Assembly (NCBI RefSeq): GCF_002904165.1
Contig: NZ_CVTD020000027.1
Span: 1-64,000, forward strand
Direction of reading: 5' to 3'
DNA length: 64,000 nt
Origin: Herbinix hemicellulosilytica
GTDB lineage: Bacteria > Bacillota > Clostridia > Lachnospirales > Lachnospiraceae
This document shows positions 17,204 to 25,778 of this stretch, piece by piece. Position 1 is the first letter of the stretch. The number at the start of each line of letters is the position of its first letter. The notes beneath the pieces were generated by a model that was given only the letters and a program-made list of their open reading frames with translations, had not been told where the DNA came from and made no database searches. The position numbers and the translations under genes were made by a program.

Positions 17204-17893
17204 TCATACCTTAAACCGGTATCCAACTCCCCAAATAGTTTCGATATATTGGGGTTTGGAAGTATTGCTTTCAATTTTTTCACGAATTTTCTTTATATGC
17301 ACGGTTACGGTAGCTATATCACCGATAGATTCCATATCCCAAATCTTCCTGAAGAGTTCTTCTTTGGTAAACACCCGGTTGGGGTTTTCGGCAAGAAAGG
17401 CCAGCAGATCAAATTCCTTAGTGGTAAAGATTTTTTCTTCACCATTAACAAAGACTCTTCTTGCTGTTTTATCAATCTTAAGACCCCGTATTTCTATAAC
17501 CTCGTTTTCTTTTTGTCCGGAGCCGATTAACCGTTCATATCTTGCAAGATGGGCTTTGACTCTAGCTACCAGCTCACTGGGACTAAAGGGCTTGGTTATA
17601 TAATCGTCAGCTCCCATACCTAAGCCTCGGATTTTGTCTATATCCTCTTTCTTGGCGGATACCATAATAACCGGGATGTTTTTCTCTTCCCTGATTCTCC
17701 TGCATATCTCAAAACCGTCCACATTAGGTAGCATTAAATCCAAGATTATCAGATTAAATTCTTCTTTTAGAGCCCGTTCTACCCCAATATCTCCCGTTGT
17801 TTCAACTTCAACTTGAAATCCGGATAGTTCCAGGTAATCTTTTTCAAGTTCAGCTATAGCTATTTCATCCTCAATAATTAGAATCTTTTTCAT
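17204..17893 (-). CDS. OmpR/PhoB-family response regulator
   Basis: A 229-residue DNA-binding response regulator. The receiver domain spans residues 1-115 with the acidic pair in IIEDE, the phospho-acceptor Asp at about 52 (ILDLMLP) and the conserved Lys in ITKPFSP. The winged-helix output domain spans about 130-229 (IFTTKEFDLLAFLAENPNRVFTKEELF and the terminal YIETIWGVGYRF). ATG preceded by AGGAGG. The histidine kinase lies upstream; their ends overlap by 4 bases at 17890-17893, so the pair is translationally coupled. The regulon cannot be read from the sequence. Confidence 0.95.
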   Translation of the reverse strand: MKKILIIEDEIAIAELEKDYLELSGFQVEVETTGDIGVERALKEEFNLIILDLMLPNVDGFEICRRIREEKNIPVIMVSAKKEDIDKIRGLGMGADDYITKPFSPSELVARVKAHLARYERLIGSGQKENEVIEIRGLKIDKTARRVFVNGEEKIFTTKEFDLLAFLAENPNRVFTKEELFRKIWDMESIGDIATVTVHIKKIREKIESNTSKPQYIETIWGVGYRFKV

Positions 17894-19407
17894 TTTAATC
17901 CTCCTGACTGGGATAAGGTATCCTGATTATCCGTACTGCTCTTTTTTAATGTAAAGCTGATAGTCGTTCCTTCATGCCTTCTACTGCAAGCCCAAATCTT
18001 TCCCGAATGATCTTCAATTATTTTTTTTGCTATGGCAAGCCCAAGGCCGCTTCCTCCGGTTTTGGTACTTCTGGAAGCATCCGCCCTGTAGAAGCGATCA
18101 AATATATACGGCAAATCTTCTTTCGCAATACCCATTCCGTTGTCTTCTATATCTACCTGAACAAACTCACCTCTGTCATTTATGGTTATCTTCACTATGC
18201 CTTCAGGCTTGTCCATATATTTTACAGAATTTCCGATTATGTTATGAATAACCCTCTTTAACTGCTCCGCATCGGCAATTACCTTAACATCATTCTCCAC
18301 AAAATTTTCGTAAATAACTTTTATATTTTTAACTTCAAGTTCCAGTTTCAGATCTTCTACACAGTCTTCAAAATAGTCATTAAGCCTGATGTTGGTAAAG
18401 GAATAGGGAATGGTGTTGCAGTCTATCCTGGTATAAAAAGCCAGTTCATCAACCAATACAGATATATCATTGGCTTTCATATATATGGTCTTAAGATATT
18501 TTTCCTGCTTTTCTTTAGTATCCGCAACACCATCCAAGAGTCCTTCCGAATATCCTTTAATGGCAGTAAGCGGTGTCTTTAAATCATGGGATATATTGCT
18601 GATTAATTCTTTAATATCTTCCTCATATTTAATCCGATCTTCAATCAGTTTCTTTAATCTTAGTCTCATATTCTCAAAGTCATCACAGAGCTGTCCGATT
18701 TCGTCATTCGAATCGGATGTTACGCAGTAATTAAGATCCCCTTCTTTAATGTGATGGGTAGCAATCCTTAAGACATTCAAGGGCTTAATTATACTTCTGT
18801 AAATCCAAAATATCAGCAATGATGCGGTAAAAAAAAGTATGATTATAAATGATATGGCGCTCTGAATGGCTACGGCTTTTATCTGCGGCATAAGTACATC
18901 CAGGTCTGTTATTACATAAATCGTACCCTTGCTGCCGTCTGTATACTCAAAATCCTGTACTTTGACCAAAAAAGGATTTTTTCCGCCCAGATAAATTCCT
19001 CCGTCAACTTCGGTGCTGCCGGTACCGTATTCGGGCAGAAGGCCGCTAATTATTTCAAACTTTTCTTTGTTTCCTATATATATAAACTCTTTTTCTTTAC
19101 GAACTGCAAGAAAGGAATGTTTGGTCCTAAGCAAAGAATTAAGCTCTTCATAATAAGATGGATCACTTAATTTTTCGGGTATATTATGGGAATACAACTT
19201 AATCTCATTATATACGCCCCTGGTTATACGGTTAAAAATCTGTATAGGATTTGTAATTACCTGTATAGTCTTGGCCTCCACGTCATACGATGAATTGATG
19301 GAATACATCTGAAAACGCACAATTGTACCGGCCGTAACAGAAATTAAAACCATAGGCATGGCTATCATTATGAGAAATGCAATTATTAATCTGGACTTAA
19401 GTTTCAT
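17890..19407 (-). CDS. Membrane sensor histidine kinase
   Basis: A 505-residue kinase partnered with the overlapping response-regulator gene. Helix 1 is near residues 8-28 and helix 2 near 178-202, bracketing an extracytoplasmic sensor of about 150 residues. A HAMP linker follows (about 203-255), then the H-box ISHDLKTPLTAIKGYSEG near 275. The ATP-binding domain has N-box (HNIIGNSVKYM), G1 (DNGMGIAKED), F-box and G2 (GGSGLGLAIAKKI). The sensor ligand is unknown. The ATG is preceded by AGGTGG. The kinase gene comes first in the transcript. Confidence 0.94.
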   Translation of the reverse strand: MKLKSRLIIAFLIMIAMPMVLISVTAGTIVRFQMYSINSSYDVEAKTIQVITNPIQIFNRITRGVYNEIKLYSHNIPEKLSDPSYYEELNSLLRTKHSFLAVRKEKEFIYIGNKEKFEIISGLLPEYGTGSTEVDGGIYLGGKNPFLVKVQDFEYTDGSKGTIYVITDLDVLMPQIKAVAIQSAISFIIILFFTASLLIFWIYRSIIKPLNVLRIATHHIKEGDLNYCVTSDSNDEIGQLCDDFENMRLRLKKLIEDRIKYEEDIKELISNISHDLKTPLTAIKGYSEGLLDGVADTKEKQEKYLKTIYMKANDISVLVDELAFYTRIDCNTIPYSFTNIRLNDYFEDCVEDLKLELEVKNIKVIYENFVENDVKVIADAEQLKRVIHNIIGNSVKYMDKPEGIVKITINDRGEFVQVDIEDNGMGIAKEDLPYIFDRFYRADASRSTKTGGSGLGLAIAKKIIEDHSGKIWACSRRHEGTTISFTLKKSSTDNQDTLSQSGGLK

Positions 19408-19512
19408 TTATCCACCTGTTTCTAATAAGGGCTTTCTCAGATTAGTATAACACAAACAGACCTATCTTGCATCTTAAGTAAATATAATATTTATAAAGTA
19501 ATTATTAAGTTA

Positions 19513-20703
19513 TTAATTTTTCAAATATACTTTCAGTTCCTCCGCCTTATCGGTTCTTTCCCATGTAAAATCAGCATCGTTTCTTCCGAAATGACCGTAA
19601 GCAGCCGTCTTTTTGAATATAGGCCTTCTAAGATCAAGCATTTTGATAATACCTGCAGGGCGAAGGTCAAAATGCTTTCTTACTATTTCAACCAGCTTTT
19701 CATCAGGCAATTTGGATGTACCAAAGGTATCGATCATTACCGAAGTCGGCTCAGCAACACCTATGGCATAGGAAAGCTGAACTTCACAGCGTTTTGCCAG
19801 GCCTGCGGCTACAATATTTTTTGCCACATAACGGGCAGCATATGCCGCGGAACGGTCTACTTTTGTCGCATCTTTACCGGAAAACGCACCTCCGCCGTGC
19901 CTTGCATATCCTCCGTAAGTATCAACTATTATTTTTCTTCCGGTTAATCCGCTGTCACCGTGAGGCCCTCCTATAACAAACCTGCCGGTAGGATTAATAT
20001 AGAATTTGGTTCTTTCATCCACAAGCTCTTTTGGAAGAACTTCGTCGAAAACATATTTCTTAATATCTTCCCTAAGCCTTTCCATTGTTACGATTTCATC
20101 GTGCTGGGTTGACAAAACGACCGCATTAAGATGTACGGGTTTATTGTTTTCATCGTACTCAACCGTAACCTGCGCTTTGCCATCCGGTCTTAAATAATCA
20201 AGAATCTTTTCCTTTCTAACCTGGGAAAGCCTGCGGGTTAATTTATGAGCCAGAGAAATAGCAAAAGGCATATAATCTTCGGTTTCATCGGTTGCATATC
20301 CGAACATCATGCCCTGATCCCCTGCTCCGATGGAAGCAAGTTCATGATCGTCAGCTAAATTTTCCCTGATTTCCAAAGACTTGTCCACTCCCATAGCAAT
20401 ATCCTGAGACTGCTCATTAAGTGACACAATCACTCCACAGGTATTGGCATCAAAACCGTATTCCGATCTGTCATAGCCGATTTCACGAATAGTATCCCGT
20501 ACTATTTTTTGAATATCTACATATCCCTTTGTAGTAATTTCACCCATAACAAGCACAAGCCCGGTTGTTATGGCAGTTTCACAGGCGACCCTGCTCATAG
20601 GATCCTGCTTAAGAAGTTCGTCCAATATGGCGTCTGATATTTGGTCGCAAATTTTATCCGGATGACCCTCGGTTACCGATTCAGATGTAAATAATCTTTT
20701 CAT
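19513..20703 (-). CDS. metK: S-adenosylmethionine synthetase
   Basis: A 396-residue cytoplasmic enzyme making S-adenosylmethionine from methionine and ATP. Family landmarks are all present: [21 protein letters not shown] at the N terminus, [56 protein letters not shown]. Length is standard. A SAM-I riboswitch with its terminator precedes it, so high SAM should shut off its transcription. The ATG has a CGGAGG site. Confidence 0.98.
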   Translation of the reverse strand: MKRLFTSESVTEGHPDKICDQISDAILDELLKQDPMSRVACETAITTGLVLVMGEITTKGYVDIQKIVRDTIREIGYDRSEYGFDANTCGVIVSLNEQSQDIAMGVDKSLEIRENLADDHELASIGAGDQGMMFGYATDETEDYMPFAISLAHKLTRRLSQVRKEKILDYLRPDGKAQVTVEYDENNKPVHLNAVVLSTQHDEIVTMERLREDIKKYVFDEVLPKELVDERTKFYINPTGRFVIGGPHGDSGLTGRKIIVDTYGGYARHGGGAFSGKDATKVDRSAAYAARYVAKNIVAAGLAKRCEVQLSYAIGVAEPTSVMIDTFGTSKLPDEKLVEIVRKHFDLRPAGIIKMLDLRRPIFKKTAAYGHFGRNDADFTWERTDKAEELKVYLKN

Positions 20704-20808
20704 AATATTCCTCCGTTTTTAATATTTTTCATTGAATATAATTATTTGTGAGTAAGAGGGCTTAACGGTTAACAGCAAACAGATTTTGAATTATCTATTA
20801 AATAAAAT

Positions 20809-20843
20809 TTTATTTAATAAAACAGGTCCGCAACAAGCGGACC
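20809..20843 (-). terminator. Expression-platform terminator of the SAM-I riboswitch
   Basis: Minus-strand hairpin GGTCCGC/GCGGACC (arms 20837-20843 and 20825-20831) followed by TGTTTTATTAAAT. Confidence 0.8.
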
Positions 20844-20863
20844 GGATAATACAAAACCAATCC

Positions 20864-20962
20864 CTCTTATTGTTCGATTTCTCGCTCCGGTTGGCACCTT
20901 CCATACCAATGGGGTTGCCGTGGCTTCATCGAGCCTTGTCTCTCCGCCACTCTGAATAAGAG
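20864..20962 (-). promoter_or_regulatory. SAM-I (S-box) riboswitch
   Basis: Minus-strand aptamer closed by P1 CTCTTAT/ATAAGAG. It carries the diagnostic order AGAGTGGCGGAGAGA, GATGAAGCCACGGCAACC, AAGGTGCCAA and GAGCGAGAAATCGA. It lies directly upstream of metK with a terminator between, so bound SAM should terminate transcription. Confidence 0.97.
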
Positions 20963-20996
20963 AAATTATAACCATATTCAATTATCTGTACTTAAG

Positions 20997-21025
20997 ATAA
21001 TATAACGTTATGTTTAACTAGTCAA
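20997..21025 (-). promoter_or_regulatory. metK promoter
   Basis: Minus strand TTGACT (21025-21020), a 17-base spacer, then TATTAT (21002-20997), about 35 bases upstream of the SAM-I aptamer. Confidence 0.8.
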
Positions 21026-21159
21026 GTATTTTTTCGACCATTTTTCCATTTAATTCTAATATTTTTCATTATATAGCAAAATTATTTTTTTGATTTTTAT
21101 CTTTTTTGTACTAAATTTATAGATTTGTAAGAAATATTGCCTATATTTTGTATAGATGA

Positions 21160-21188
21160 TTGACGTTTTAATACATATTTTATATACT
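21160..21188 (+). promoter_or_regulatory. Promoter of the second HD-GYP gene
   Basis: Plus strand TTGACG (21160-21165), a 17-base spacer, then TATACT (21183-21188). This implies a 5' UTR of about 160 bases before the ATG at 21357. Confidence 0.75.
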
Positions 21189-21204
21189 TTTATTAAGTTT
21201 AAAC

Positions 21205-21283
21205 AGCAATTTACTGTCAGCGCATCCGGTTTTGATGTAAAATTGCTTATATTTATAATATAAACTAAAAAGTTTATTATATA
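21205..21283 (+). promoter_or_regulatory. Structured 5' UTR of the second HD-GYP gene
   Basis: Two strong hairpins. The first pairs AGCAATTTAC (21205-21214) with GTAAAATTGCT (21237-21247), with one bulge and a 22-base apical region containing CAGCGCATCCGG. The second pairs 21254-21266 with 21271-21283 around an AAAA loop. No T-run follows, so this is not an obvious terminator. The region does not fit the GEMM-I consensus as I know it. Confidence 0.45.
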
Positions 21284-21356
21284 AACTGTAAGTTTTGCTC
21301 ATCAAAAAATTTAGAAAGGAGCGCCAGTTATACATATCAATGGCATGTGAATCTCT

Positions 21357-22439
21357 ATGAACACAGTAAAGATACTTACATCGCAAGCAGTTCCCGGTAT
21401 GGTTGTTTCGGAAGACATATACACAAAAGATCTGCATCTTATAATTTCCAAAGGAACCGTCCTTACTGATAAAATTATCACGAGGCTGAATTTCTATTCC
21501 ATAACCGATTTTTATATTTACTCCGATGAGAACCTGGTTAAAGTAGAAACAGATTATTTTGAAAATACCTTTTACACCGAGCTTAAAAAAAGCGAGTCTT
21601 TCAACCGTTTTTACCAGGCTTATCATAACAGTGCCAACCGTATAAAAGATTCCATGGACAGCATTATGGATAATCATAATGAATTTGATGCAGACAAATT
21701 ATTGTCCGAAGTCCGAAATATATTGTACCATTGCAGCACAAATATAGAGCTTTTTCATATGCTCCATTGTATGAGAGAGTATGATGACACCACTTATATT
21801 CATAGTTTGAACGTAGCATTAATTTGTAATATTATCGGCAAATGGCTTCATTTCTCCTCGGAAGATCTTGAGGCTATTACCCTTGCAGGTCTGTTACATG
21901 ATCTGGGTAAACTTTTTATCCCTAACGAAATAATTACAAAACCAAGTAAACTTAATGACTTTGAATTTTCCATGATAAAAACCCATACTATCAGAGGATA
22001 TCAGATTCTAAAGAATAAGAAAATAGATGAAAGGGTTAAAAATGCCACCTTAATGCATCACGAAAGATGTGACGGCAGCGGATATCCAAACGGTTTATTA
22101 AGCCATGAGATAGACCCCTTTGCAAAATTGGTGGCGATTGCCGATGTATATGATGCCATGACCAGCGCTCGGGTTTACAGAGGACCTTTATGTCCTTTCG
22201 AAGTAATAAACCTTTTTGAAACGGAAGGTTATTTAAAATATGATACAAAATATATTTTAACCTTCCTGGAAGGAGTCGTTCAAACTTATATTAATAATAC
22301 GGTACGACTAAACAACAAAATGGAAGGGCAAATAGTATTTATAAATAAGTTTGACCTTTCAAGGCCGGTAATTTTAAGCAACGGTCAATTCATAGATTTG
22401 TCAAAGCAACGAGATTTATATATAGAGGCATTGATCTGA
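21357..22439 (+). CDS. HD-GYP domain phosphodiesterase (paralogue 2)
   Basis: A 360-residue cytoplasmic paralogue of the 98-1171 product with identical domain layout. The N-terminal segment is AVPGMVVSEDIY, the HD pair is in LLHDLGKLFIP, and HHERCDGSGYPNG is complete, so metal-dependent hydrolysis of c-di-GMP or a relative is expected. The ATG at 21357 matches the paralogue's N terminus and a TGA lies in frame 9 bases upstream. The nearest good Shine-Dalgarno (GAAAGGAG) is about 35 bases upstream, unusually far. A seven-codon ORF (21340-21360, counting its stop) ends with an ATGA overlap at this start. An ISL3 element lies just downstream. Confidence 0.92.
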   Translation: MNTVKILTSQAVPGMVVSEDIYTKDLHLIISKGTVLTDKIITRLNFYSITDFYIYSDENLVKVETDYFENTFYTELKKSESFNRFYQAYHNSANRIKDSMDSIMDNHNEFDADKLLSEVRNILYHCSTNIELFHMLHCMREYDDTTYIHSLNVALICNIIGKWLHFSSEDLEAITLAGLLHDLGKLFIPNEIITKPSKLNDFEFSMIKTHTIRGYQILKNKKIDERVKNATLMHHERCDGSGYPNGLLSHEIDPFAKLVAIADVYDAMTSARVYRGPLCPFEVINLFETEGYLKYDTKYILTFLEGVVQTYINNTVRLNNKMEGQIVFINKFDLSRPVILSNGQFIDLSKQRDLYIEALI

Positions 22440-22535
22440 TATTTTTCTATTGCCGGCATGCCAGCTATATCAATTGCATAAAGGCAGCGCCTTTGTCAAT
22501 ACTTCTTCCTTAAAAGTACATATATCATTAAAAAT

Positions 22536-22543
22536 ATAAATAA
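22536..22543. repeat. Left target-site duplication of the ISL3 element
   Basis: ATAAATAA, identical to 23981-23988 on the other side. Eight-base duplications are usual for ISL3-family insertions. Confidence 0.9.
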
Positions 22544-22615
22544 GGTTCTATAATAAATGTTGGGGTAAGTGAATCATTTAGTTCACAACCCCAGCATTTT
22601 AGTTTATAATAAAAA

Positions 22616-22655
22616 AACCTCCCAGTGCCAGTCAATAAGTAGACCACCAGGAGGT
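22616..22655 (+). promoter_or_regulatory. Hairpin covering the transposase ribosome-binding site
   Basis: ACCTCC (22617-22622) can pair with GGAGGT (22650-22655), which is the Shine-Dalgarno of the transposase, 8 bases before its ATG. In a read-through transcript this could block translation, as known for other insertion sequences. Pairing is seen; its effect is inferred. Confidence 0.5.
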
Positions 22656-22663
22656 AAATAAAT

Positions 22664-23839
22664 ATGCTTAATAAGCATATCACATCTTTATTAAATTTGG
22701 AAGGTATTTTTGTAAAAAAAATCAACCACGCAGATAATTATTTAAAAATTTATATTGAAACAAAAGCCACAACACAGATTTGCCCTTGTTGTCATCAACA
22801 AACTAAACAGATACATGATTACCGTTATCAAAAAATTAAAGATTTACCTTTACAGTTCAAAGACTGCTATCTAATTCTTAAAAAAAGGCGGTATCGTTGT
22901 AAGTGTGGAAAACGTTTTTATGAAAAATATCCCTTTTTAGCTAGATATCAGCAACGAACCACTCGTCTTACTCAATACATAGCTAATGAATTACGAAATT
23001 CGGTTTCTATAAAAGCTGTTGCTGAAAAATCTAATGTATCTCATTCAACGGTCACTAGAATTCTGGATACTATTCATTATTCTAGTTTCCCTTTGAAAGA
23101 TGCTATTGCTATTGATGAATTTAAAGGTAACGCTGAAACAGGTAAATATCAATGTATTATTGTTAATCCTAAAAAGAATTACATTATGGACATCCTACCT
23201 GACAGAACTCAATCTCATCTTTCTGCTTATTTTAGAGAAATGAATCGTAATGAAAGGCATCGGGTAAAATTCTTTGTTTGTGATATGTGGCAGCCATATG
23301 TTGATTTAGCTTATAGTTATTTTCCTAATGCTGTAGTAATTATTGATAAATATCATTTCATAAGGCATGTAACCTGGGCAATAGAAAATGTACGTAAAAG
23401 AATACAAAAATCCATGTCTCCTACTTTGAGAAAATACTACAAAAGAAGCCGTAAATTAATTCTTACCAGGTATTATAAGTTAAAGGATGAAGATAAAAAA
23501 GCCTGTGATCTTATGCTGCTTTATAACGATGATTTAAGGAAAGCTCATATGCTTAAAGAATGGTTTTATGATATTTGTCATAATGAAAAGTATTCTATTC
23601 AAAGAAAAGAATTATTTGAATGGATAAAGAATGCAGAAAACTCAGGCATTAAAGAGTTTAAAAAATGTGCAGCAACTTTCCGACATTGGTCAAAAGAAAT
23701 ACTAAATGCATTTAAATATGGCTTAACCAATGGTGTAACAGAGGGATTTAATAATAAAATAAAGGTACTTAAGCGTATATCATATGGTATAAAAAACTTT
23801 GAAAGATTTCGTACACGTATCTTACATTCTTGCAATTAA
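22664..23839 (+). CDS. ISL3-family transposase
   Basis: A 391-residue DDE transposase that moves the element around it. The N terminus has a zinc-binding pattern (CPCCHQQ and CKCGKRFYEKY, residues about 39-87) and a helix-turn-helix-like stretch (VSIKAVAEKSNVSHSTVTRILD). The catalytic triad candidates are AIDEFKG, VCDMWQPY and the Glu of GVTEGFNNKIK. The C terminus ends in the family's SYGIKNFERFRTRILH. No frameshift or internal stop is seen, so it may be active. ATG preceded by GGAGGT. Confidence 0.95.
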   Translation: MLNKHITSLLNLEGIFVKKINHADNYLKIYIETKATTQICPCCHQQTKQIHDYRYQKIKDLPLQFKDCYLILKKRRYRCKCGKRFYEKYPFLARYQQRTTRLTQYIANELRNSVSIKAVAEKSNVSHSTVTRILDTIHYSSFPLKDAIAIDEFKGNAETGKYQCIIVNPKKNYIMDILPDRTQSHLSAYFREMNRNERHRVKFFVCDMWQPYVDLAYSYFPNAVVIIDKYHFIRHVTWAIENVRKRIQKSMSPTLRKYYKRSRKLILTRYYKLKDEDKKACDLMLLYNDDLRKAHMLKEWFYDICHNEKYSIQRKELFEWIKNAENSGIKEFKKCAATFRHWSKEILNAFKYGLTNGVTEGFNNKIKVLKRISYGIKNFERFRTRILHSCN

Positions 23840-23980
23840 ATAAAAATAAATATGACTGGCACGAGGTTTATTTGTCATGCCCAAAAACAGGTATTGGTGA
23901 GTCAATTATAAAAATAGGCTCTAAGCCTAGTGTTTTAGCATGATTCAAACATATCATACCCCAACACTTGACAAAGAGCC

Positions 23981-23988
23981 ATAAATAA
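23981..23988. repeat. Right target-site duplication of the ISL3 element
   Basis: ATAAATAA, the exact partner of 22536-22543. Confidence 0.9.
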
Positions 23989-24025
23989 AAAGGAAGTTTG
24001 GACTTAATTGCCAACCTTCCTTTTT
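23987..24025 (+). terminator. Probable native terminator of the second HD-GYP gene
   Basis: Stem from AAAAAGGAAG plus TTGG (23987-24001) with CCAA plus CTTCCTTTTT (24011-24025), followed by GTTTT on the plus strand. It is symmetric enough to work both ways. Without the insertion it would lie about 105 bases after the HD-GYP stop codon. Confidence 0.7.
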
Positions 24026-24030
24026 GTTTT

Positions 24031-24064
24031 AAAAAAGCTGTGCCAATTTTTCTATCAGCACAGC
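24031..24064 (-). terminator. murA terminator
   Basis: Minus-strand stem GCTGTGC/GCACAGC (24058-24064 with 24037-24043) followed by six T. It ends 22 bases beyond the murA stop. Confidence 0.85.
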
Positions 24065-24086
24065 AGTTACAATCCTATTAATATTA

Positions 24087-25388
24087 TTAGCTGACCTTTA
24101 ACTTAAACTTCCTGATGGCTTTGGTATCTCTTGCATCAACTTTTGCAATAGCGGCACCTAATTTCTGCATTTTCCTTTCAAAGTCCTCATAACCTCGTTC
24201 AATATATTCTACATTCTCAACAATCGTATATCCTTCCGCCATAAGGCCTGCCATAACAAGGGCGGCTCCACCGCGTAAATCGGAAGCACTCACGATTGCA
24301 CCGGTAAGGCGCTCTACACCTGTTATTATTGCCGTATTGCTTTCTACCACTCTGATATTTGCTCCCATTTTTGTCAATTCGTCTACGTATTTAAATCTGT
24401 TCTCAAAAATACTTTCAGTTACAATGCTGGTTCCGGTAGACAAAGTTAATAAAGTAGTCATCATAGGCTGCATATCGGTTAAAAATCCGGGATACGGCAG
24501 GGTCTTTACCTGAGTACTGTTAGGCCTTTTATCGGCAATTACTCTGACCGCATCATCATACTCTATAACCGTAACGCCTACTTCCAAAAGCTTTGCAGTA
24601 AAAGCTTCCAGGTGTTTGGGTATAACATTCTTGACAAGAACATCTCCCATAGAAGCTGCCGCCGCAAACATAAAGGTTCCTGCCTCTATTTGGTCGGGAA
24701 TTATAGAATATTCGCTTCCATGGAGTTTAGGAACACCTTTTATCCGGATAACATCAGTTCCGGCTCCTTTGATATTTGCTCCCATACTGTTAAGGAAGTT
24801 AGCTACATCAACCACATGAGGTTCTTTTGCGGCATTCTCGATTGTAGTCTGGCCCTCAGCCATACAGGCTGCCAACATAACGTTTATTGTTGCTCCTACA
24901 CTGGATTCGTCAAAATAAATAGAAGCACCTTCCAGCTTATCCGCCTTTGCACAAATTAAACCGTGCTCAATTTTTACATCTGATCCCAGAGCTGCAAACC
25001 CTTTGATATGGCGGTCTATAGGTCTGCTTCCAATATTACATCCTCCGGGCAATGCCACCTGAGCTTCCTTATATTTTCCCAGCAAAGCTCCTACCAAATA
25101 GTAGGAACCCCGTATTTTTCTTACATACTCCGAATCTGCCTTTACAGTGTTGATTTTTGATCCGTTAATTTTTATGGTGTGCTTATTGATTCTTTCAACC
25201 TTAGCACCCAAATCTTCAATAACATTAAGCAGTATATCTATATCACTAATATCAGGAACATTTTCTATCTTAACAGTTTCGTCTGTCATAATTGCCGCTG
25301 CAATAATCCCCAAAGCCGCATTTTTATATCCGCTTATTTCAACTTCGCCTCTTAAAGGTTTTCCACCCTTTATAATATATTGCTCCAT
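24087..25388 (-). CDS. murA: UDP-N-acetylglucosamine 1-carboxyvinyltransferase
   Basis: A 433-residue cytoplasmic enzyme catalysing the first committed step of peptidoglycan synthesis: transfer of enolpyruvate from PEP to UDP-GlcNAc. The Lys-Asn pair is in EISGYKNAALGIIAAA. The catalytic Cys loop reads LPGGCNIGSRPID, so fosfomycin sensitivity at this residue is expected. The substrate-binding PGFLTDMQPMM segment is intact. The start is ATG 25388 with GAGGTG just upstream; the ATG at 25400 overlaps that site. It has its own promoter and terminator. Confidence 0.97.
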   Translation of the reverse strand: MEQYIIKGGKPLRGEVEISGYKNAALGIIAAAIMTDETVKIENVPDISDIDILLNVIEDLGAKVERINKHTIKINGSKINTVKADSEYVRKIRGSYYLVGALLGKYKEAQVALPGGCNIGSRPIDRHIKGFAALGSDVKIEHGLICAKADKLEGASIYFDESSVGATINVMLAACMAEGQTTIENAAKEPHVVDVANFLNSMGANIKGAGTDVIRIKGVPKLHGSEYSIIPDQIEAGTFMFAAAASMGDVLVKNVIPKHLEAFTAKLLEVGVTVIEYDDAVRVIADKRPNSTQVKTLPYPGFLTDMQPMMTTLLTLSTGTSIVTESIFENRFKYVDELTKMGANIRVVESNTAIITGVERLTGAIVSASDLRGGAALVMAGLMAEGYTIVENVEYIERGYEDFERKMQKLGAAIAKVDARDTKAIRKFKLKVS

Positions 25389-25468
25389 AGCACACCTCAT
25401 AATTTTTTGTTGTTCTGCAAATATATAATTAATTAATAAAATTTGTTAAATTTTTATCCGCTATTTTG

Positions 25469-25496
25469 ATTATACCACAATGTGGGTTTTTGTAAA
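25469..25496 (-). promoter_or_regulatory. murA promoter, extended -10
   Basis: Minus strand TTTACA (25496-25491), a 16-base spacer ending TGG, then a perfect TATAAT (25474-25469). The TG one base before the -10 box makes it an extended -10 promoter. Confidence 0.75.
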
Positions 25497-25668
25497 TCGT
25501 TTTTTATGTTTTTAATTTTACTTAAAGCGTTAAATTACTCCATAAAATGCCACGTCTTTTTTTATTGTTTTATATTTATATTTTAAATCATGTTCCTTTT
25601 TATATTCCTTTTATTATGTATAAAAGAAAGGAAACCGACTGAAAAAAGAAAGAAACATTACCATTTTA

Positions 25669-25697
25669 TTGTATATGAAAATTTTTCATGTTATAAT
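25669..25697 (+). promoter_or_regulatory. Promoter of the Ig-like gene
   Basis: TTGTAT (25669-25674), a 17-base spacer, then a perfect TATAAT (25692-25697), about 80 bases before the ATG. Confidence 0.65.
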
Positions 25698-25778
25698 AAA
25701 TTTAAAAAAACATTATAGATAAAACAGGTTAACTGCAAAAGTACATTCATACGGTTTTACTGACAAGGAGATGATATT

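Larger units (their letters stand above)
22544..23980 (+). mobile_element. ISL3-family insertion sequence, complete
   Basis: A 1437-base element. It is bounded by imperfect 24-base inverted repeats (22544-22567 and 23957-23980, sharing GG-TCT and the inner TGTTGGGGTA) and flanked by a perfect 8-base direct repeat ATAAATAA. It encodes one intact transposase. Inside the ends is a second inverted pair (22616-22634 with 23853-23868) flanking the transposase gene. The perfect target duplication and open reading frame suggest a recent insertion. It sits between the second HD-GYP gene and a terminator, in a convergent gene gap. Confidence 0.93.
25389..25778. other. Divergent intergenic region between murA and the Ig-like gene
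   Basis: 390 bases carrying two back-to-back promoters (25469-25496 minus, 25669-25697 plus). The AT-rich middle shows no other feature I can support. Confidence 0.55.

Noticed and set aside
21195-21356. c-di-GMP (GEMM-I) riboswitch upstream of the HD-GYP gene
   Set aside because: The conserved GEMM core and tetraloop-receptor features are not seen; only generic hairpins are supported.
21180-21677. 165-codon minus-strand frame over the HD-GYP start
   Set aside because: It covers the promoter, 5' UTR and first 107 codons of a well-supported gene and has no recognisable domain.
22480-22500. AAAGGC/GCCTTT hairpin as terminator of the second HD-GYP gene
   Set aside because: Only six pairs with a 3-base loop and no following T-run; the stem at 23987-24025 is a much better terminator.
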